This document shows, one piece after another, positions 10,001 to 20,800 of a stretch of 64,000 nucleotides of DNA. The DNA is from Hyperoodon ampullatus (lineage: Eukaryota; Chordata; Mammalia; Artiodactyla; Ziphiidae). Within the stretch, counting starts at the first letter, position 1. The number at the start of each line of letters is the position of its first letter. The DNA is taken from the NCBI GenBank assembly GCA_949752795.1, contig OX457070.1, positions 28,544,588-28,608,587 on the forward strand, read 5' to 3'. Under the pieces are notes generated by a model that searched no databases, was not told where the DNA came from, and saw nothing but the letters and a program-made list of their open reading frames with translations. The position numbers and the translations under genes are program-made.

Positions 10001-13000
10001 TGAATCCAGGTCTGTGTAAGCTCTGGAGCCAAGTTCCTGACCATCTGTATCCTTACCTCCTGTTGCTGTCCAGGGCATCTAGCTCCGAACTGCTTAGCCT
10101 TTAATGGGGCTTTGACAGCAGGGGCATGAGAGGAGTTTCCTTAAACCCTCTCTATGGCAGTGCTTTCCTTCAGCAGGATGCACATCAGGCAGGACGCAGA
10201 AAGGAAGAGGGATGTCCCTTGGGAGAGGCCCTCCCTGAGGGGCAGCCCTGCCGGAGAGCTCATTGATTTCCTGGCGATGCTGATTTCATGGGGCTTTGTG
10301 ACCATCCAGTGGGACGACACAAGTGAACCTGCTTTGTGAACTGTGAGGCACCATAATGTCACCACCATTATTGGGGCACATAGCTCAGGGGTGTCCATTA
10401 GGCAGTGGAAGGTGTGGGCTGGTTTCATAGACTCATTCTATGGAGAGGCAAATGTAGAAGGCTTGAAAATGGGTTAGTCGTCAGAGGAGGTAAACTAAGA
10501 GAGAAAAGGCCTTGGAAATGAGTACTAAAGGAGGAGCCATCAGAGAGGGGCAGGTGGAGAAGCAAGATGGGGTCCTACAACCAGGGAGGGAACATCTTGG
10601 GAATCTGAGCATGGGAAGTCATTTGAGAAACTGCAGGGGGGCCAGGAAGACAACCAGAAGCAGCACGTGAGGTGTGGGCCAGGAGTGGGCTGGAAGTCAC
10701 CTTGCTGTGCGTTGAGGGTATGTGGTTGGTAAATATCTGAAATCCAAGCAGAGGGAAGTGGCAGACTTCATGTTCATTCAACTTGGAAGTCTGACCTGGA
10801 AGGAAGAATCAAAAGGATGGAAGAAGAACAGTTGTTAGATCAATGAAGGCCTTTTCTAATTTGCTATGTGATCCTGTTTAGGGACAAAAGAGGAAAGATA
10901 GTAGAGAGAAGAGAGACGTATTCATTCTAGGAACTTAGGGCAGAAATAGCCAAGTGTATAATGGTACTTTTTAGTTTCTTCCTCTTGTCTGCTGGTCCTA
11001 CTTACGTGACTACTGGGAGGATACATTTTGCAGTGGTGGGACTGGATTGTTCTATTGGCCAAACTAGATGGCTGGGTTGTGGCATGGTCGTAATACCTGG
11101 ACAGGTGCAGGTGGCTGCCTTAGTTTTTCCTTGCATGTGAATTGTCTAACAGAAGTGCTTTGTTTTGTGCTGCATTCATTATAAAATATAGAATCTGTCC
11201 CATGCTATAATCTTTTTAATGCAGTTGCCAATCACACAACATTTTAAGGTTATAGTAGAACAAAATACAGTCTGTTGAGCAATGATTTTCTTTCCATAAT
11301 AAGCATTGCCCTCATTACTTAAATAAAATTTTGTACATTAGAACTTTGAAATATGTTGATTTAAATCTTTAAAATCTGTCATACTGTTTGACAACTAAAT
11401 ATGGTTTCTAGAAACAAGACCCAGATCATCAGAACTATAGCAACAATACTTCTGAACCACATATGTCCTTGGCTAGAGAGCTATCGAGAAATATACCACA
11501 TGCCGGTTGTGCTGTGGGCTTGAAGAATGAGGAGGAAGGGTCCTGGACAGATGGCGGCAATGGTGAGTCGGCACACACTTGTCACCAGGGGGCGATGTCT
11601 ACAATGGGAGTTATCTCTCCAGCCAGGAGTCTGGTGAAGTGTTTCTTTTTATATAGTCACGTTGATGTCCAAAAACTCATAATGCATCCCTTGGGCATGA
11701 GGCATTTTCCATGTTAAAACATGATTGAAACAAGATCATTGTATGAAAGCACCTAGGTGGGGAGGTGAGTTTGCTAGTTTGACAGATCTGTTATTATGTT
11801 CCCAAGTTAATCGGAAAGCTGCTCAAGGGGAAGGCAACTCCTCCAGAATCACCCAATGGGGACCTAAGCTTAATTTTTTACGACCCTAATTAATACATCA
11901 AAAGGTTTTCCGGATTCTGAGGTCTCCAGAAAAAGAAATAAGTAGCTTGCCCTCCATAAAGCTGCATGGTGATCCCATGTACACACACGCTCACTCACAC
12001 ACATGCGCACTCACACACGCACATTTGTTTTTAAGTTGGCCTTGTTGGAAGACAGAGTTTTCTAAGTAATAACAAAGGAGTTTATTGTAACATTATCACT
12101 TATTACCTTGCCAAACTAAGGAAGCCATTGGATGGAGCAGCCTGCTTCTCCAAGTCTAGAAAGTGGACGTTTTGCTCTTGCTGTGTCTCAGTGTTACACA
12201 AACAAGACCCCTAGTTCCATCCTACAACACGATTGCTACTGAAACAAGAAAGGCTTGCAGGAGTCTGTAACTAAGCAAGTTGCTTAGCGTGGTATAAGGA
12301 ACAGTGGGGGCCGTGGAGTAACAACTGATGGGTGGTGGTGGGAGGCGGTTTAGAAGAGCAGTTGAGTGCAGGCTCTGGAGACAGAATGCTGACAATCAAA
12401 CCCTGGTTTTACCACTTGTTTGCTGTGTGACCTTGAGTGAGCTACTGAAATTTTCCAACCGTCAGCTTCCCCATCTGTAGAATGGGAATGATAATTGTAC
12501 CTACATAAGGTAACTGTGAGGTTCAAATGACATCATGTCAGCAGAGTGTCTAGCATAGTACCTGGCATGTCAGTGTTCACTTGGACTTTATTAAGTCTGC
12601 TTGCCACACCATGAGCAATCAGTATTTTTTTTAAACATCTTTATTGGAGTATAATTGCTTTACAATTGTGTCTTTCTGCTTTATAGCAAAGTGAACCAGC
12701 TCTACATATATCCCTCTTCCCTCTTGTGTCTCCCTCCCTCCCACCCTCCCTCCCCACCCCCTCCAGGTGGTCACAAAGCACCGAGCTGATCTCCCTGTGC
12801 TATGCGGCTGCTTCCCACTAGCTATCTGTTTTACATTTGGTAGTGTATATATGTCCATGCCACTCTCTCACTTCATCCCAGCTTACCCTTCCCCCTCCCC
12901 GTGTCCTCAAGTCCATTCTCTAGCAGGTCTGCGTCTTTATTCCCGTCCTGCCCCTAGGTTCTTCATGACCTTTTTTTTTTTTTTTTTTTTTTTTTTTAGA

Positions 13001-14167
13001 TCCCATGTATATGTGTTAGCATACGGTTCTTGTTTTTCTCTTTCTGAAGCAATCAGTATTGATTGGTGAGCAATCAATAATGGGCCCCAGGCATTGTCAT
13101 TCTGTTTGCAACAAGTGGTCTGGGTTTTCTCACTTGGCTCTTACCAATGCTCCACTGTGGTTTGAAGTCTTACAGGCTCTCTGCTGACTGGCTGGTCTCG
13201 TTTCTGATTTGATTACTGTTTTCTAAGGATCCCACTTGTGCACTTGCTCAGTCTAGATTTTCCAGTTCTGGTCACTTGAGATTTAAAACTTCCCTCTCCA
13301 GTCAGCTCTTAGGATACAGAATTCCTATTGCTATTACATGAGCTGACAGGGAATGACTGAGAACAAAGAGTGAAACTGAAAAGGAAAAGAGTGAACTGAA
13401 CCTTGAACCTGACTGTCTAAGTTAGTAATGGTAATGCTTCCCCAAACGTGGTTTTAGTGTGTTAGATATTAAGGCAAGAATCTTGCTTGCATTTAATCCT
13501 CACTGGTCCCTATCAGGTAGGCATCACCATGTCACTCTCACAGTGAAGTCCTTCCAGCCAGTCCCCTTGGGCCTGGTACAGAGCAGGCCTGTGCCAGCAT
13601 CAAGGATGTACAGTGGAAGTCCTGCTTTCCCAAGGATAATTGATCATTGAATTTACCAACTTATGGTAAATTGATTTAAAGTGGGGACTATCATTTTCTA
13701 GTAGGAAACAGGAAAGTTCTGTCTGAAAATTTTTTAAAAAGGGAACACAACGCTCAATTTTTAGTCTTTTAGCTAACCACGTCTAAGGTGTTAATTGGAA
13801 GAGTGTGCTAATTCTTAGAATGAACAGAGAGTCACGTATTTAAGATTTTTTATGTATGTGTATAACTTCTGTCAAGTGTGACTTCCAAGGCCTGAATGTA
13901 AAGAGTGCCAGTTTTTGCAGAAGGATTTTAGGATTTCATCAGTTTTGTCAGGGGTTTCTCATTCTTTGACATTCAGATCATTCATTTAAAAAATTAAAAA
14001 CGGGCTTCCCTGGTGGCGCAGTGGTTGAGAGCCTGCCTGCCGATGCAGGGGACACGGGTTCGTGCCCCGGTCCGGGAAGATCCCACATGCCGCGGAGCGG
14101 CCGGGAGCCATGGCCGTTGAGTCTGCGCTCCACAACGGGAGAGGCCACAACAGCGCGAGGCCCACAT

Positions 14168-14218
<51 letters not shown>

Positions 14219-15268
14219 AAAAACATTTATTCTGAAAAAAATCAACTTAAGAAAAGTTGCAGGTATAGTACAAAGAACTTTTTCCCTGACCCATTTGAGA
14301 GTAATTTGCCAACCTGATGGCCATCACCCCTAATGACTTCAGTGTGCATTTCCTTCAAATGGGAAATGGGGACGTTCACCTGTATGACCACAGAGCAGCC
14401 ATTAAATCAGGAGATTATGTGGCATTACAGTCATGTAATCCTCAGGCCCCATTCAAGTATCACCAACAGTCTTGAAATGTCCTTTCTAGCAAAAGGACCC
14501 AGCTAAGAATCATGCGTTGCATTTAGTTGTCCCTTCCCTTTTGCCTCCTTTTACCTGGAAAAATTCCTTGGTCTTTAGGTAATTTTTATGACCTGGACAC
14601 ATCTGAAGATTACAGGCCAGTTGTTTTGTAGAATGTTTCTTGATTCAGGCTTGTCTATTTCCTCCTGCTTAGATTCAGATATGCATCTTTGGCAGCAATA
14701 TGGAAGTGATGCGGTTTTCTACTCATTGCACCCTATCAAAGGGGGGCAGATTTTGATTTGTCCCATTACTAAGGATATTCACTTTGATCATGTGCTTAAC
14801 GTAGTGACTTCCAGGCCTTTCCACTTTAAAGTTAGTCCTTTTCTTTTGTAATTAATCTGTATTTTGTGCGAAGGTGCTTTGAAATTATCTAGATATCTCA
14901 TTATTCATCAAACATTCTATTTTTTCTCTTAAAGTGATATCTATTGTTTTATTTTTTTAATATTTATTTATTTATTTATTTGGCTGGGCCTGTTCTTAGT
15001 TGCGGCATGGGGGATCTTTTAGTTGTGCCATATGGGATCTAGTTCCCTGAACAGGGATTGAACCCAGGTCCCCTGCATTGAGAGTGCAGAGTTTTAGCCA
15101 CTGGACCACCAGGGAAGCCCAATCAAACGTTAAACCTTTTATTTTGTGACAGAGAAGTCCCATATTGCCTTTAACTCAGTTTCCCCCCATGGCTGCATCT
15201 TATGTAACTATAGTACAATATCAAAACCAGAAAGTCGATATTGGTTCTATGTGTGTATAGTTCCATGT

Positions 15269-15306
<38 letters not shown>

Positions 15307-17819
15307 GGTACGCAGGCCTCTCACTGTTGTGGCCTCTCCCGTTGCAGAGCACAGGCTCCGGACGCGAGGGCTCAGCAGCCATGGCTCACGGGCCTAGCCG
15401 CTCCGTGGCCTGTGGCATCCTCCCGGACCGGGGCACGAACCTGTGTCCCCTGCATCGGCAGGCGGACTCCCAACCACTGTGCCACCAGGGAAGCCCTCCA
15501 TGTCATTTTACTGCATGTGTAGTTTTGTGGAACCATCACCATAAAGCTGTCCCACATGCTACCCTTTATAGTCACACCCACCCACTGCCCCTGCTCCTCC
15601 ACTCTCCCTAACCCCTGCAACCACTAATCTGGTCTCTATCGCTCTGATTTATAATTTTGAGAATTTTGTATAAGTGGAATCATACAGTGCATAACCTTTA
15701 GAGACTGGCCTTTTTAAACTCAGCACAATGTGCTTTATTTATTTGTTTGTTTGTTTGTTTATTACAATGTGCTTTAAATCATCCAAGTTATTGTATCAGT
15801 AGTCTGTTCTGCCTTTTTATTGGTGAGTATTAGTTCATGGGATGGATGTGCCACAGTTTAATTATTATTGTAGAACATTTTGGTTGTTTCTATATTCATT
15901 TTTTAATACTATAGACATGTGGTTTTCCATTCAGTGGATTATTACATCATCGTATAATACCATGACTTATTTTGTTACTCACACTGTCCTCATTGTGGCC
16001 AGTGACAGCCCTTGTAAGTGGGCTGCCTTTCCACTCGAATGTCACCATCATTCTTTGATCACTTCCTTTCTGACAGAAGATGGTCCAAGCTCAAGCATCT
16101 TGTACTTTTCCAGCCTTGGAGTCACTTTCATCAAGAACATCCAGTGGGTAACTCACCTCCCATCTCCATACCATCTCCTCCCTGCATGGCTGTTCTCCTT
16201 ACCCTTCTTGGGCTTTAATACCTGTAGTTGGTTTGTTAGAGCTGCCGTAACAAAGTACACAGACTGAGTGGCTTAAACAGCAGAAATTTATTTCTCACAG
16301 TTCTGGAGGCTGGAAGTCTAACATCAGGGTGTTGGCAAGTTTGGTTTCTTCTGAGGCCTCTCTCCTTGGCTTGCAGATGGCCTTTCCTGGGTGTGTGCTT
16401 GCCCTGGTGTCTCTCCTCTATGGGTCCAAATTTCCTCCTCTTATAAGGACACCAGTCAGACTGGATTAGGGCCCACCCTAATGGCCTCATTTTAACTTAA
16501 TCACCTCTTTAAGGGTCCTAACTCCAAATACAGTCACAGGTACTGGGGGTTAAGACTTACATATGCATTTTGGGGACCACAGTTCAGCCCATAACAGCAC
16601 CCATGACAGGCTGCCCCTCCATGATAACCCTCTCTAGGATGGATCAAGGTAAAGGGGCCAAGGAAACAAAGCTCAGACTGGTCTCGATTTGCCAAACAAT
16701 CATCATAAGGGCTTATTCCCATTTATTTGAAGGGCAACTGCATAGGGTTTCAGGATCTGCCCAGATACCCTAACTGGAGACCTGGGGGCAGCCGATGTGG
16801 CTCACTGGACTGAAATGCTCATATACAGAGGGGCTCAGGATTTGGGAGGCAGGTCCCCTCCAGCTTCAGTTTGCAGGAATGGCACCCTTCTTCCTGCTCT
16901 TGGAGAGGATCTCTGAGAAGTGGAATCTGGTGGTGGTAGAGATGGGCATTTGGAGGGACTTGGAGGTGTGGTCAGAAAAGGCTGTGCAAGATCAACAACA
17001 TTCCTGAGAGGCAAAATCCCCAGTGAAGCACATAAGAATCTGCTGATGGCAGGAGGGGAGATGAACTGCTCGGGCCAGAGCAGCTTCACTTGGGGACTGA
17101 ATCAGCAAGTAAGTGTGTGCGTGGATGGAGAGGACGTGGGCCACCCACGCATCTGGCCTCGGTAGGGATAGGGATTAATGTCAAGGTCCAGGGAGGCTTG
17201 TTTAAAATTGGACTTTCAAGGTGTCGGATTTTGTTCTTTTGGGATTAGACATTACTGGGTGGCATGATGTTCACTAACCCACCATTGTTTATTCCTTCTA
17301 TTTGTCACCTGTGGCTATGGCTTGGGCATTTCACAACATGCAAGGCTCTGAATTTTGCTCAGAGTTGCCTGTAATCCTATAGAGACTGTGTCCCTGGACA
17401 AAGACCACCCTCAGTGTTGAAGTGAGATGCCAATTGTGCTGGGGTCAGAGAAGCTCTGGAAAGGGTTATATGCATGAACGTAAGTGCCTATTATGGGACC
17501 TGGACGTGCCGCCATTATACACTTCTAAATTTTGGCCTGTCATAGGAGCATTCCTTGGAAAAAGTTTCTGAGAGAAGGAAGACTGGTGGGTGGTAGATTT
17601 CCTCGATCCCTCCTCTTCAGGTGTGGTCATCTGTGTGTGAAATTAACCATTGGGGACATTTCTTCTAATAGTAATTTAAGCTCTGAAATGAGGTGGTCTG
17701 GCTAGTTGGGATGAATTTATTAGCATCCTGAGAAAGCCCTGAAGCATCTATGTTCTGTCTTCTATCTCACATTTCCTCCAGGTAGTGGCTATGTGTGATA
17801 GCAAAAATTCCACTATAGT

Positions 17820-17854
<35 letters not shown>

Positions 17855-20800
17855 CGGGGCCGGGGGTAGGTCTAGGCTTTTCCTCGGGAAGCACTTTTAT
17901 CTGCCCCAGTATTTACTTGTGGCCTAGTGGGCATATTCTGATGAGTTTAGCCAGCAAGTGTTTTAAAAAATTGAACTTCCCTTTTGATGGGGTAGGTGCT
18001 CTTTGGTTTATCAGTCCCCACCCCCTCTTACTGCATCTCCAGTGTAGGCATTTAATTTTGCAGTACTGGACCAAGGGCACTGGGCACAGAGGGAAGGCTG
18101 CATGAGTGGTTGCATTCGACTCTGGGATGTTATTGTTTTCTAAACTTCGGGGGTTTAGGGGTTGGTGCTCTGATTATATGAATGCAGGTCATTCTGTCTG
18201 GAACTTTGGTAAGGTGAGATGTGGTGCATGCAGGACAGGATCCATCTAACTTTGGAGTAATGCCACCTCTGGTGGAGTGTTCCTCTGGCTACAGCTACTT
18301 AGGAAGAGATCCAATCAGCTCCCAAGGAAGACTCTTAAGGCCCAATCTGATCAAGTAAGAAGAAAATGTTACAGGGAAGACAAATCCTTATTTCTTTGTG
18401 AAAATAAGAGAGGGAGATTTCTTTTGTCGTAACTCAGATTTTTCTATAGGGACAGAAGATTGAATCAATCATGAAAGTGGGTTTTGTGTGTGTGTATGCA
18501 TGTGAGTGTGTGTGACATGAAGCTTGGTGTGTTTGAGGAGATCTCTATGTGGTCTGTGCTCCTGGGTCTGTCAGTGAGCTGAGCATCATTTGAGAAAGCC
18601 AGTAATTTCCATTTGTCTGACACATAATGGTTCTGGTGATTAAATAAATTGGAGTTAGTTCTCATCTATTCTTGTGGACTTTTTGAGGGATTATTTATAT
18701 GAGTTTTATGAAAGATCCATCTCATTGGTCCCATATGAACAAGGAAGAGAATGGCAAGAATTGGATGGAAGGATCTCTCAAAGACCCTTCTCTGAGAGGG
18801 TCCTTAGAGGCAGGACTTCTCTGATGTGCTGTGGGACCTCCCTGGAGACAGACAGCTCCTTTGGGTCAGCAGAAAACCACCAAATGCTCGGGCCACATAA
18901 GCCTGCCTCTGAGGGAGGTCAGTGTATCCTCCCACCCGCCACCTTCTCCCCTGTTCTAATTCCAGGGCTATCCAGAGCAGGTCAGGGATAAAATGTACGC
19001 CAAAGACACAGTATTAAAGGTAGATCTTTTAGTGGGAGGGTAAAGGGATTAGAAATACAACTCAATTATTTTTCAGAACTCTTCTGGTCCTCTTTGGATC
19101 ACTCTCTTCCTTTTTGTAAGATTTTTCCCTCTAGGAGTTGTCCTTCCAGTACCTCTGGTGTAGAAGACAGGCCTGGGGCACCTGCCTCACTGGGGTTGCT
19201 CTGAGGTGAGAGGCACCGAGGGTCAAAGCCCCCTGCATCATGCTATTTGGGCCAGGTCCCCAGGAGAGGAGACAGACCTCATGGGGCTTTGTGGCCAAAG
19301 CCCTGCTCAGAATGAGCTTCATTTGCTGTAAGATCATCTGTATGGCTTTCCCTCCAGACAGGAGGCAATGAGGCTGTGGCCACAAGGCTGGATTCTGATC
19401 TCTGGGTCCTGGCTGGACTTTCACACACTGAAGCAGTATTAACAATGAGAGCACAGTTTAGATGGGAAGAAATGCCACTTTACTTTCTACACTGTTCTCC
19501 ACTTGTTCTTGAGAACCCATTATGATGCAGATGGTGGGAGAACTCTTTACCTTGCCCCGTTAAGGCCTATCTTCTTTGAGTAAAGCCGAGTCAGTTCAGC
19601 GTTCAGAATGTTCCCTGTGGGGGCTCCTTTGCCTCCTAAGTGATCTCCCTCCGCCCCTCCTCTGGTACCGTGAGGAGTGTGTACACTCCGGAGGCTATGG
19701 TGGGAGCCTCGTGTGTTGCCCCACCTCTGGCCCAGCTAGTTCTCTGGCCCCCGACCTTGGGTGCGCTTGAGCTGACATCTGCTGTGGGTGTCCATGGCCC
19801 CCCTGTGGCTTCTCTTGTCTAAGCCACACCATTCAGAACCCAGGCCTCTTCTCGTATCCCTAGCCTTCCCGCCCCAGATGAGCTATACGGCTGTCCTCAG
19901 GCCCATGTCCCTAAAGATGTCCCTCAGCCAGTGCTCACCAACTCCTCTGAGAGACTATATCCCGAGAAGTGGGTACTGATTCTTGCTTTCCTCAGATTCT
20001 ACTTTGCCTTTCTTGGGTTCTGTTACCTTTGGAACTCTCCCCCATCCCCTGGTCAAGGCCAGGATGACACGGTACAGGACCCTTCCCAGGGGTCAGGCAG
20101 CTTCTACACACTGGTCCACCCTCCCTGAGTAACCACTTCCCGCTGTTTCAATCTCATCTCCATCTCGGTTGTGGTAGGCTTTCCGCTGTCATATCTTGCC
20201 TCCTCCCTCCACTGTGAGCACCCCATGAGCAGCCATCTGAGTTCTGCCCACCAGAGCTCTCCCTTTCAACAAAGTTGGCCTCTTTCAAATGAGAGTCTTG
20301 CTTTTCAGACTGTTGTTAAGCTTGGAAATGAACTCTGAGGACTTCTGGTCGGTATCTATCCATCCCTTCCCTCCCCATCACTCTACCCCCCAGCCTTGAC
20401 TCAGCGGATGGAGGGAAGGGAACACTGGATAGTATGTCAGATTATCCAGCTACACAACCAACAGCAGGGGTACACCCACCTTATTAAAGTTGCTGAACTG
20501 CAGGCTGGGTGTCTATTCGCCCTTCTTCTTGGACCTTCAACTCCTTGACTTAGATGAGGCCAAAGTTTTTAAGTGCACTGTGAGAATAAGACAACATCAA
20601 TAAACTTCAAATTTTTGTATTCTGATACTTAAATATTACAATCCTGGAATTTCCCAGCTAACTTAAAGAAACTAAGACAACAATCTGTAATACACTGGAC
20701 TATAGGCTGATAAGATGAAATTATCCTTTAACCTTCTAGGTAACCACAGCAATACATGAATTGTCTTCTAGGTTTAGAACATTCTGGTTGTGTAAAAAGT

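Noticed and set aside
11975..12026. CRISPR-like array from CA-rich repeats
   Set aside because: Simple dinucleotide repeat with no spaced unit structure, in a mammalian intron.
16920..17165. Possible extra FIGLA or antisense exon ending near a gtaagt at 17108
   Set aside because: The frame has no similarity to FIGLA and no matching acceptor or conserved peptide. FIGLA is complete without it.
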